A model generated the notes under the pieces. It was not told the DNA's origin and ran no database searches. It saw nothing but the letters and a program-made list of their open reading frames with translations. From Aurantiacibacter suaedae (lineage in GTDB: Bacteria > Pseudomonadota > Alphaproteobacteria > Sphingomonadales > Sphingomonadaceae), in assembly GCF_005434915.1 (NCBI RefSeq), contig NZ_SKCG01000003.1:372001-436000 (forward strand): DNA of 64,000 nucleotides. Reading direction: 5' to 3'. A program made the translations under genes and the position numbers. Shown here piece by piece: positions 8,101 to 15,952 of the stretch (position 1 is the first letter of the stretch; each line of letters opens with the position of its first letter).

Positions 8101-10599
8101 ATGAGCAACAGTTTCTGTATCCGAAATCGGCTCGCTGCTGGAGTTGCGTTAAGTGTTCTGGCGATGCCCGTCGGGGCATTTGCACAAGCCACGGAAGATG
8201 CGCCGGGTGGTAGCCGCTCCAGAGCCGCGCCGAGCAACGAAATCGTCGTGACCGCCACCCGCCAGGAAGAGGTCCTCAGCAGAGTGCCCGTCAGTGTTGC
8301 CGCCTTCGGGGAAGAGCAACTGGACGAGCAGGGTGTGCGCAATATTGACGACATTGCCCTTATTGCGCCGGGCCTTCAGGTGAACCGGACCGACTTCCGC
8401 AACGCAGCTGCTGCACAGATATCCATCCGTGGCATCAGCTCAACTGCTGGGGCATCAACCACCGGTATTTACATCGATGATACGCCGATCCAGTCGCGCA
8501 GCCTTGGCTACACCAGTTACTCCGTGTTCCCTCAGGTATTCGATCTCGAGCGCGTCGAAGTCCTTCGTGGCCCGCAGGGAACGCTGTTCGGTGCCGGCTC
8601 GCAAGGCGGAACGGTTCGTTTCATTACGCCCACGCCGTCGCTTTACGATTACAGCGCATATGGCCGGGCCGAAGTCTCGACGACCGAAAATGGCGCAGAA
8701 AGCTGGGAGGCCGGCGTCGCCGTGGGCGGCCCGATTGTGGAAGACCTTCTGTCGTTCCGTATCAGCGCGTGGCATCGCCGCGACGGGGGCTATGTCGATC
8801 GTGTAAACTACGATCGGCCCGGCGGCGGCGGGCCCTATGTGTCGGCTTTTTACCTTCAGTTTCCCAATTTTCAGGCCACCTTTCCCGGCCTGACCCCCTC
8901 CGATACCTTGTCGGAGCCGACCACGGGCACCGTGGTGGAGGAAGATTCGAACTATCAGGAGGTGGATGTCTTGCGCGGCGCCTTGCGGTTTGCGCCCAGC
9001 GAGAATCTGGACATCACCGCCTCGGTGTTCTGGCAGGACATTTATAACAACGATTCCGGCTCCTATTGGCTCAACCTCTCAAACCCAGACGAGAACGAAT
9101 ATCGTCAGGGCAACAACCAGGCCCAGCCAAGCCACGACGAGTTTATCTTGCCGTCGCTGAAAATCGAATACGATGCCGGCCCGGTAACGATCGTCTCGAA
9201 CACATCCTACTTCGACCGCAAGCAATCTGCTGTTAATGATTATACTGCTTTCGAGCGGGCAATTTACTACGGATCGTATCTCAGCGATCTGGACGATACC
9301 ACCACATCATATGTGTATAACGAACAGCAGAACTTCACTCAGGAACTGCGTGCCGAAGCCAGCGATCTGGGCGGTCTCGATCTCGTGGTTGGACTGTTCT
9401 ACACTAAGAACGATCAGCTTGCCCGCCAGTTCAACGACATCTCGACGGTCGATGCTTCATTCCCCGATGGCGGGTGCCCGGCAGGGCTAACCCCGCCGAT
9501 CTGCTACGGCGCACCGGTGACCGGTGGCCCCAACGCACCGCTCGATGGCGCGGTGTTTGGTAATGTGCTGGATGCAGCCACTCTCGATGAAGAGCAGCTG
9601 GCCGGTTTTGTTCAGGCGGATTACGAGATCGCCGAAGGTCTCACGCTGACGGCAGGCCTGCGGGTTGCCGATACCAGAGTGGAAATCGGCTTTGACAACT
9701 ATGGTCCGATCGTCGGGCCGGTTCCTGTCAACGCCAGTGCCGTTCAGGAAGAGACGCCGGTTACCCCCAAGTTCGGTCTCTCCTGGCAGGTTAACCCGGA
9801 TCATCTCTTCTATGTTAGTGCCGCCAAGGGCTTCCGGACCGGTGGCGGTAACCCCGAGATCGGTCAGGGTTGCGGCTTCTCGTTGAATGCCAATGGCCTT
9901 GGTACTTACGATTCCGACAGCCTCTGGAGCTATGAGGCTGGAGCGAAAAACAATCTGTTCGGTGGGCGCCTGCGTGTGAGCACCAGCGCCTACTATATCG
10001 ACTGGCAGGACATTCAGCAGAACATCCTGCTGCAGTGCGGCTTCCAGCTCGTGGTCAATGGTGGTTCAGCCATCAGCACAGGCTTCGACAGCGAGATTGC
10101 GCTGGAGGTCACCGACTTCCTGACCCTGTCCAGCGCCATCGGTTACAATCACACAGAGTTTCAGGAGGATGTGAGAAATCCCACATTGCCTGGCACAAAC
10201 CTGATTTCCGAAGGCAATCAGGTGGCGGCTCCCAGCTGGCAGATTAGTTCCAGTGCTGCTTTCCGCTATCCGATCGGTGCCAACGACGCCTACTTCCGGG
10301 CCGATTGGCAATATGTTTCTGACTATCCGGACGATCTGACTTACCTGGACCCGCAGAACGCGGCATCGTTCAATCGGTCGCTCGGTGTCGTTGGGGACTA
10401 TCACATCGTCAATCTGAGGGCTGGAATTGCCCTTGAGAATTTCGATGTTTCCGTCTTCGCCAAGAACCTTACTAATTCGAATCCTGAATTGGGCAGGTTC
10501 GAATCTGTGGACGCGTTCAGTGGAGCCGGGCCGAACCTGGTCTCCGGGTTTACGTTGCGCCCGCGAACCTTTGGTTTGACGGTAACCGCCCGTTATTGA
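8101..10599 (+). CDS. TonB-dependent outer-membrane receptor R2
   Basis: Starting at the ATG at 8101, with GAGGGA as ribosome site at 8091-8096, this encodes about 832 residues: a signal peptide ending VGAFAQ, the TonB-box-like EIVVTATRQ, a plug with LERVEVLRGPQGTLFG, and a barrel ending FGLTVTARY. An upstream in-frame ATG at 8011 would add 30 residues ahead of the signal peptide and is rejected. Long stretches of barrel match R1 almost residue for residue (for example AEVSTTENG, DSDSLWSYE, NGGSAIS), so R1 and R2 arose by duplication and may bind related ligands. No hydrolase follows it on the same strand; two amidohydrolases converge from the other side. Confidence 0.93.
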   Translation: MSNSFCIRNRLAAGVALSVLAMPVGAFAQATEDAPGGSRSRAAPSNEIVVTATRQEEVLSRVPVSVAAFGEEQLDEQGVRNIDDIALIAPGLQVNRTDFRNAAAAQISIRGISSTAGASTTGIYIDDTPIQSRSLGYTSYSVFPQVFDLERVEVLRGPQGTLFGAGSQGGTVRFITPTPSLYDYSAYGRAEVSTTENGAESWEAGVAVGGPIVEDLLSFRISAWHRRDGGYVDRVNYDRPGGGGPYVSAFYLQFPNFQATFPGLTPSDTLSEPTTGTVVEEDSNYQEVDVLRGALRFAPSENLDITASVFWQDIYNNDSGSYWLNLSNPDENEYRQGNNQAQPSHDEFILPSLKIEYDAGPVTIVSNTSYFDRKQSAVNDYTAFERAIYYGSYLSDLDDTTTSYVYNEQQNFTQELRAEASDLGGLDLVVGLFYTKNDQLARQFNDISTVDASFPDGGCPAGLTPPICYGAPVTGGPNAPLDGAVFGNVLDAATLDEEQLAGFVQADYEIAEGLTLTAGLRVADTRVEIGFDNYGPIVGPVPVNASAVQEETPVTPKFGLSWQVNPDHLFYVSAAKGFRTGGGNPEIGQGCGFSLNANGLGTYDSDSLWSYEAGAKNNLFGGRLRVSTSAYYIDWQDIQQNILLQCGFQLVVNGGSAISTGFDSEIALEVTDFLTLSSAIGYNHTEFQEDVRNPTLPGTNLISEGNQVAAPSWQISSSAAFRYPIGANDAYFRADWQYVSDYPDDLTYLDPQNAASFNRSLGVVGDYHIVNLRAGIALENFDVSVFAKNLTNSNPELGRFESVDAFSGAGPNLVSGFTLRPRTFGLTVTARY

Positions 10600-10611
10600 G
10601 CCTAGTGTGTA

Positions 10612-10643
10612 GGGGGACAGGGCGGATCGACGCCCTGTCCCCC
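10612..10643 (+). terminator. Long perfect hairpin after receptor R2
   Basis: A perfect 13-bp stem, 10612-10624 with 10631-10643, encloses a 6-base loop. It lies 12 bases after the receptor stop and has no T run, so it may protect the mRNA 3' end rather than terminate by itself. Confidence 0.6.
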
Positions 10644-10664
10644 ATATATGTTAACCGACCGACA

Positions 10665-10697
10665 GGCCGAGGTGGCATTCGCCACCTCGGCCTTTTT
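10665..10697 (+). terminator. Strong rho-independent terminator for receptor R2
   Basis: A 12-bp perfect stem (10665-10676 with 10681-10692) with a 4-base loop is followed directly by TTTTT (10693-10697). This is a textbook intrinsic terminator for the plus strand. Confidence 0.85.
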
Positions 10698-10774
10698 CGC
10701 GTCGGCTTTTACGACTGAGACCGGAGTGGTATTTCCGGTTTCGGCATGCGCCCGGGACTGGGCGACAAACAAAC

Positions 10775-10812
10775 AAAGGCCTGCGCTTGGAAACCAAGCG
10801 CAGGCCTTTTTC
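10775..10812 (-). terminator. Terminator for the minus-strand amidohydrolases
   Basis: A stem of about 16 bp (10775-10790 with 10794-10809) with a 3-base loop lies just beyond the stop of the amidohydrolase at 10854. On the minus strand it is followed by a T-rich TTTGTTTGTTTG tail. It also has T on the plus side, so it can act in both directions. Confidence 0.8.
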
Positions 10813-10853
10813 AGGTAAGTGTTGTCAGACCTATAGTCCGACTAGCATGCCTT

Positions 10854-12575
10854 TTATTCGCCCCCGTTGAGGTTCGGATCGCCCATTACGAATTCGCCTG
10901 CGAGCATTGTCGCCAGAACCTTGGTGCTGTGAACCGTTTCGATGGGAACCTCAAAAATGTTGCGATCGATGATGATCAGATCGGCGATCTTTCCAGGCTC
11001 CAGCGTTCCGACCTTGTCGGACCGGTACATGTGCCGGGCGGCATTGATCGTAAACATGTCGAAGGCCTCTTCGATCGTAATCGCTTCGCGGCCGCCGACC
11101 TGCGGCCCATCGGTGACGCCGGGCGGGCGGCGGGTCACCAGCGTTTCCAGTGCCAGCCAGGGATTGACCGAAGGCACCACGTTCCAGTCAGAGCCTGCCA
11201 CGGCGAAAACGCCAGCATCGATCGCCTCGCGAACCGGGGTAAAACGCTCGACGCGCTCCGGCCCGACGGCCTTGATTATGCCATCGACAATGGGTGAATC
11301 GAACCAGATATAGGGCGAGAACTCCAGCACCGCGTCAATCTCAGCGGCCCGAACGAGGTCTTCCGGCGCCACGAAACTGTTGTGCGAGACATCGTGGAGA
11401 ATGCCGGTCAGGCCATTGGCTTCCCTTGCCGCCGCGATCGCATCGAGGCTCTGCCGGACGGCAGCGTCTCCCGCTGAATGGAGCTTTACCGTAAGGCCCA
11501 TCGCATCATAGCGTATCATTTGCTGCTCAAGCGACTCGGTTTCCACAAACAGCATTCCGCGATCGCTGCGTTCGCCATGGCCGGCGTGGGTATCGGCATA
11601 GGATTCGAGCATGGCCGCGGTGTGGCTGTCTGTCGGAACGCCATCGGTGATGAGCTTGACGCAGGAAGGCGAGAAACGCTCGCGCGCGTAGACTTGCCTC
11701 ATCGCGATCAGCTCCTGATCGCGGCCGATCATACAGCCGCGAACATAGGGGAGCATATGACGGCTGTCCGCAAGGTCGGCATAGGCCTGAGCGACGCTGC
11801 CCGAGACGAGTGCATCTTCCATGGAGGTGATGCCAAAGCCAAGGATGTAATCCAGAGCGGCACCCAATGCCTGGGCGCTCTGTTCCCTGGTTGCGGGCGG
11901 AACCAGCCGAGCCACTAGCTGGCTGGCGGATTCGCGCAGGACGCCGGTCGGATCGCCATTCGCGTCGCGCTCGATAATGCCTCCTTCGGGATCGGGCGTG
12001 TTGCGATCGATGCCGGCCATTTCCAGCGCCATACTGTTGGCCCAGGAGCTGTGAATGCTGACGTCAGTGAGCAGGACCGGGTTTTCAGGAGCGACACGAT
12101 CGAGCATTTCCTTGGTCGGCGTGACCCCGAGCGCGGCCGGTTCGTAGGCGCGTCCGGTGATCCATTCTCCCGGAGACTTCTCCGCTACGCAACCGCTCAC
12201 GGATTCGAGGGCTTGGTCGAGTGTGCTATCGGGATGGACCTCACACTGCATCGAAGCCATGCCGCCACTAAGCGGATGGACATGCATGTCGTGAAGACCC
12301 GGCAGGACCGTACGACCGGCAAGGTCGATCACGCGCGCTCCGGGGGCAGCCACGGCCCGAACGGTTGCCTCGTCTCCCATTTTGAGAATGACTCCGTCCC
12401 GGAGCGCCATCGCTTCGACCCAGGTGTCGTCCATTCGGATCTCGCCATTGAAGAGGATCATGTCGGCACTCGGGGCTTCGACCGAACCACCTCCGAGCTG
12501 AGCATATGCGGGCATAGGCGCGGCCAGGGACAGCATGGATGCCGTACAGGCGAGAAGCAGTTTACGCGGGATCAT
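10854..12575 (-). CDS. Secreted YtcJ-like amidohydrolase (second copy)
   Basis: The 573-residue protein has a signal peptide (about residues 1-26, ending PAYAQ) and the same Amidohydro_3 layout as the protein at 4364. HVH lies at residues 98-100, then VKLHSAGDAAVRQS, HDVSHNSFV and the late AGSDWNVVPS with the predicted catalytic Asp. It is predicted to hydrolyse amide-type C-N bonds in the periplasm. It lies 29 bases downstream of the third copy (12605), so the two form one minus-strand operon ending at the hairpin at 10775. The operon converges on receptor R2, which may bring in the substrate. The LuxR-type gene at 14478 is divergent from the operon and could control it. Confidence 0.85.
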   Translation of the reverse strand: MIPRKLLLACTASMLSLAAPMPAYAQLGGGSVEAPSADMILFNGEIRMDDTWVEAMALRDGVILKMGDEATVRAVAAPGARVIDLAGRTVLPGLHDMHVHPLSGGMASMQCEVHPDSTLDQALESVSGCVAEKSPGEWITGRAYEPAALGVTPTKEMLDRVAPENPVLLTDVSIHSSWANSMALEMAGIDRNTPDPEGGIIERDANGDPTGVLRESASQLVARLVPPATREQSAQALGAALDYILGFGITSMEDALVSGSVAQAYADLADSRHMLPYVRGCMIGRDQELIAMRQVYARERFSPSCVKLITDGVPTDSHTAAMLESYADTHAGHGERSDRGMLFVETESLEQQMIRYDAMGLTVKLHSAGDAAVRQSLDAIAAAREANGLTGILHDVSHNSFVAPEDLVRAAEIDAVLEFSPYIWFDSPIVDGIIKAVGPERVERFTPVREAIDAGVFAVAGSDWNVVPSVNPWLALETLVTRRPPGVTDGPQVGGREAITIEEAFDMFTINAARHMYRSDKVGTLEPGKIADLIIIDRNIFEVPIETVHSTKVLATMLAGEFVMGDPNLNGGE

Positions 12576-12604
12576 TGGGCAGTACCTCCGAAAATATGAG
12601 CGAC

Positions 12605-14305
12605 TTATTGGTCGGAATTGAAAACCTTCTCGCCCTCGATATAGACTTCCAGAACGGTGGTTTGATGCACCTGAGAAATGGGCACCTCGAAAATATTCTG
12701 GTCGAGGATGAGGAAATCGGCGAGCTTGCCGGTTTCCAGCGTTCCCAGAAATGACAACTCGCCGCGGCTTCTGGCCGCATCATGGGTGAACAGATCGAAC
12801 GCATCCTTCAGGCTAATACGCTCGGCCTCACCCAAAACAGGGCCGCTGCCTCCCGGTGCTTGCCGTGTGACCAGAGTTTCGATTGCCAGCCATGGGTTTG
12901 CCGATGGCGTCACGGGCCAGTCCGAGCCTGGAACCGAATTGGCACCTGCTGCCAACGCATCGCCAACCGGCACCCAGCGCTGCATGCGCTCGTTGCCGAC
13001 GGCACGCTCGATATCGACCGTAATAGGCGAGGGGAACCAGATATACGGCGAAAATTCGAAGGTCGCGCCGACTTCGCGGGCGCGTTCGATATCGGACATT
13101 TGCGCGAGGCTCGTATGACCAACGTTGTGCATGTGGGGAGTGAACCCGTTTGCATCGCGAGCCGCTGCAATGGCGTTCACGCCGGCGCGCACCGCCGCAT
13201 CGCCAGCGGCATGAAATTTGACGGTCAGTCCCTCTGCGTCGAGTTCCGTAACTAGGTCGTCCAGTTCGTTCTCGGGTATCATGAGCAGGCCGCGCTCGCG
13301 TCCTTCGAAGCCCGCATTATCATGTGGCATGTACGGTTCGACCAAAGCGGCGGTGTGGCCGTCCGTGGGCACCCCGTCGAGCATGATCTTCACGCAGGAC
13401 GGATCGAAGCGCGCGCGCTTGAAAAGCGCGCGCTCAGCGATGAGGTCGGCATCGCGCACCATCATGCATCCACGCACGCGTTGCTTGAGCCGCCCCTCGT
13501 CGGCGAGCTGGGAATAGGCCAAGGCTCCTGCGCGCGAGACACCGGCGTCGTCGAAACTGCTGATCCCGTAGGCGAGCAGGTGATCCAGGCCCCAGGCGAG
13601 CGCCTCTTTGTTCGCCTCCAACGTCGGACCGGGAATTTGCGAGAAAACCAGCCGCGAGGCGCTTTCCCGCAGGATGCCCGTAGGCTCGCCATCGGGGCCG
13701 CGTTCGATCACGCCCCCTTCAGGATCGGGCGTATCCCGATCGATGCCGGCAATCTCCAGCGCGCGCGAATTCGCCCAGGTGGAATGGCCGCTGATATCGA
13801 AGAAGAGCATCGGCTGGTCGCTAGAAATCTCGTCGAGCATCTGGCGGTTCGGCGGGGTATCTCCGAAGGAGGCGTTATCGTGGCCGTTGCCGACCACCCA
13901 TTGATCGGCTTCCTTGGAGGCCGCACAGGCGCGGATTGTGGCAAGGGTCTGATCTTTGCCGCCTCCCTGGACAATCGCGCAATTGCGAGCGTTGAGGCCA
14001 GCGCCCATTGGGTGGACATGCATGTCGTAAAGCCCGGGAACGATGAGGCGCCCCCCGGCATCGACTATTTCCGTGTCCGGAGCGAGGAAAGGCTCGACAT
14101 CGGCGCGTGTCCCGATTGCAACGATGGCTCCGTCCCGAATTGCCATGGCTTCTGCCCACCCGTCGGCGGACAAGATGCGGGCATTGTTCACCAACAATTC
14201 TGCCCGAGGAGCCGGGACCGGTTCGCCAGGACCGTGAAACTGGGCCGCAGCGCCGCTCGCCATCAACATCGCGCAGCCGGCGGCAAGGTATTGTGGCGCT
14301 CTCAT
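12605..14305 (-). CDS. Secreted YtcJ-like amidohydrolase (third copy)
   Basis: This is a 566-residue paralogue of the two amidohydrolases at 4364 and 10854. It has a signal peptide (about residues 1-22, ending GAAAQ), HVH at residues 96-98, VKFHAAGDAAVRAG, HNVGHTSLA and the late PGSDWPVTPS. It is the first gene of the two-gene minus-strand operon. Three diverged copies of one enzyme family within 10 kb suggest that each handles a different amide, or successive steps on one molecule; this is inference. The gap to the LuxR regulator (14306-14477) must hold the promoters of both units. Confidence 0.85.
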   Translation of the reverse strand: MRAPQYLAAGCAMLMASGAAAQFHGPGEPVPAPRAELLVNNARILSADGWAEAMAIRDGAIVAIGTRADVEPFLAPDTEIVDAGGRLIVPGLYDMHVHPMGAGLNARNCAIVQGGGKDQTLATIRACAASKEADQWVVGNGHDNASFGDTPPNRQMLDEISSDQPMLFFDISGHSTWANSRALEIAGIDRDTPDPEGGVIERGPDGEPTGILRESASRLVFSQIPGPTLEANKEALAWGLDHLLAYGISSFDDAGVSRAGALAYSQLADEGRLKQRVRGCMMVRDADLIAERALFKRARFDPSCVKIMLDGVPTDGHTAALVEPYMPHDNAGFEGRERGLLMIPENELDDLVTELDAEGLTVKFHAAGDAAVRAGVNAIAAARDANGFTPHMHNVGHTSLAQMSDIERAREVGATFEFSPYIWFPSPITVDIERAVGNERMQRWVPVGDALAAGANSVPGSDWPVTPSANPWLAIETLVTRQAPGGSGPVLGEAERISLKDAFDLFTHDAARSRGELSFLGTLETGKLADFLILDQNIFEVPISQVHQTTVLEVYIEGEKVFNSDQ

Positions 14306-14477
14306 TTTCAGGTCTCCTGCTCTTCAAATTTGCGCGAAGTTTGCAGGCATCTCGTCAAGCGACTACTCGACTAAAGACTTAGGTTCCTGCGTCTCCAACT
14401 TTGGCCGGATATACAAAGCGGCGAAGCGCGATCTGTCGGTAAGCCCCATGTCGTAAGAGGGGAAGCGCAGAGGGCCA

Positions 14478-15164
14478 ATGGTGCAGCCAATACCAGGAAC
14501 AGTCGTCGATCAATTGCTTGCTGCTATCCGCGACCTCATGCCTATCGCCGGAGCCAGCTGTTATTTTGTAGATGAGCAGGGGCGGCCCTTCGGCCATCGC
14601 CTCAATGGTCTTTCGCGTGAGCAATTGCAGGAATATCGGCACGATTTCTGCGAGCGCGATCCCTTTTTTCCGGCTCTGCATCAGCCATCGGGAAAAGACA
14701 TTGTCGCCTTGGAAGACATTTCAGGCCAGCGCGATACTGCGGGCTACCTGGAGGGGTTCCTGCATCGCTATGGCTATTGCGATGAAGTAGAGATGTTCTT
14801 CAGAAGGCCGGACGGGCGCATTGCCATGGGCGTAGGGATGATCCGCGATGAACGGTCCGGAAGATTTCGCGCTAGTGAGCTTGAACTGATCGCGAAGGTG
14901 AAGCCCTTCCTGCATCTCACTCTCGCTGCCTACCTCAACACTAACGCCGAAGGCCTGCAGTGGCGCACCTCATCGTTCGCGAGCCAGCTCACGACGCGCG
15001 AAGTTGAGGTTGTGGAGCATCTTCTCGGCGGAGCAAGCAATCGGGAAATCGCCAACCTTTGTAATGTTACTATTGCTACAGTGAAGGCTCATTTCTTCAA
15101 TATCTTTGACAAGACTGGGGTCACATCCCGTACGGAACTGGTGGCGCGAATACTTACCCAGTAG
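14478..15164 (+). CDS. LuxR-family transcriptional regulator
   Basis: The 228-residue protein has an N-terminal sensory region of about 150 residues and a C-terminal GerE/LuxR helix-turn-helix (about residues 163-225, containing LTTREVEVVEHLLGGASNREIA and ATVKAHFFNIFDKTGV). No receiver Asp pocket is obvious, so it is not a classic NarL-type response regulator. I do not recognise the usual invariant tryptophans of acyl-homoserine-lactone binders, so the ligand is open. It is divergent from the two amidohydrolases and probably regulates them. No acyl-homoserine-lactone synthase gene lies nearby. Confidence 0.8.
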   Translation: MVQPIPGTVVDQLLAAIRDLMPIAGASCYFVDEQGRPFGHRLNGLSREQLQEYRHDFCERDPFFPALHQPSGKDIVALEDISGQRDTAGYLEGFLHRYGYCDEVEMFFRRPDGRIAMGVGMIRDERSGRFRASELELIAKVKPFLHLTLAAYLNTNAEGLQWRTSSFASQLTTREVEVVEHLLGGASNREIANLCNVTIATVKAHFFNIFDKTGVTSRTELVARILTQ

Positions 15165-15249
15165 GCGGGCCATATCGGTCATATGGAGTTTGCGCCTCTG
15201 GGATAACCATGTTGTCGGGCGCACGCCGTGCTGGGCAAGATTTTCCTTA

Positions 15250-15786
15250 TTACATTCGCGATTTAAGTGCGAACTGGCGAAACATATTTTCGCCGTCTTT
15301 GTCAGTGGATCGCAAGGTCGCCACCATCTTTTGTAGGTGGCGCCTGAGCGCCATGACCTCGTCAAGTTCGAGCTCTGACATTGCGAAGCTTGCGACACGG
15401 CGGGATTCGGGTCGCATCTCTTCCGCAAGCTTCATCCCGGCCTGCGTTAGTCTGAGCGGTCGTCGGCGACGGTTTGCTTCATCTTCCCTGGCAACAATCC
15501 GGCCTTGCTTCTTCAGCTTCGTAACGGCCCTGTTGATGGTCATGATACTGACGCCGATCGTGTCAGCAAGTTCACTAGCGGTGACCTCGCCCAACTCACT
15601 TATCATCAGGAGCGTCCGATGCTCGTTGAGTGTCAGATCGTGCCGTATGCCCAGATGCTCGCTGTATGGGGCGGTGAACAGATTGCTGAGCTCAAGCACC
15701 AGAAAGAGCGTCTCCTCCGCGATCCGTGCAGGATCTTCGGTCTCGGCTGAAGCCATCAAAATAGGATCTTCCATCGCATCAAACAT
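15250..15786 (-). CDS. MarR-family transcriptional regulator
   Basis: This is a small winged-helix DNA-binding protein of 178 residues. The core (LTLNEHRTLLMISELGEVTASELADTIGVSIMTINRAVTKLKKQGRIVAREDEANRRRRPLRLT) shows the MarR recognition helix and the charged wing. The start at 15786 is preferred because GGAAGG at 15794-15799 sits 7 bases upstream. The alternative ATG at 15855 has no ribosome site and lies inside a candidate operator. It is divergent from the receptor R3 operon and probably represses it and itself. MarR proteins usually respond to small aromatic or phenolic ligands, so the inducer may be the pathway substrate or product. Confidence 0.85.
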   Translation of the reverse strand: MFDAMEDPILMASAETEDPARIAEETLFLVLELSNLFTAPYSEHLGIRHDLTLNEHRTLLMISELGEVTASELADTIGVSIMTINRAVTKLKKQGRIVAREDEANRRRRPLRLTQAGMKLAEEMRPESRRVASFAMSELELDEVMALRRHLQKMVATLRSTDKDGENMFRQFALKSRM

Positions 15787-15849
15787 CTCAAAGCCTTCCA
15801 ATAGACCAATCTCAAGGCTTGGCAAACGGGCGCCTGCCGTCAGAATATG

Positions 15850-15866
15850 TAACATGTGAAATGTTA
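15850..15866. promoter_or_regulatory. Candidate MarR operator 1
   Basis: TAACAT-N5-ATGTTA is a perfect 6-bp inverted repeat in the MarR/receptor R3 divergent region. Size and AT-rich palindromic character suit a MarR dimer. No binding data are available. Confidence 0.45.
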
Positions 15867-15913
15867 ACGGCGGATTTTCGCTCTAGACTCTAGGTTTTTT
15901 TGTCTCATAATAC

Positions 15914-15927
15914 ATATCAAGTGATAT
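15914..15927. promoter_or_regulatory. Candidate MarR operator 2 near the R3 promoter
   Basis: ATATCA-AG-TGATAT is a perfect inverted repeat inside an unusually AT-rich stretch just upstream of receptor R3. It overlaps the likely promoter (CATAAT at 15906-15911 could be a -10 box), so a bound repressor would block transcription. Confidence 0.45.
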
Positions 15928-15952
15928 ATAAAAGATCGCTTGGGAGATGATG

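Noticed and set aside
1766-10599. R1 and R2 considered as ends of a transposon or composite element
   Set aside because: No terminal inverted repeats, target duplications or transposase were found; simple gene duplication is enough.
14478-15164. LuxR-type gene considered as part of a quorum-sensing pair
   Set aside because: No autoinducer synthase lies nearby and the usual acyl-homoserine-lactone pocket residues were not recognised.
15906-15916. CATAATACATA occurring at both 15906 and 28371, considered as a shared regulator site
   Set aside because: Both copies lie where a -10 promoter box is expected and the sequence has no symmetry, so a common promoter-like composition explains it better.
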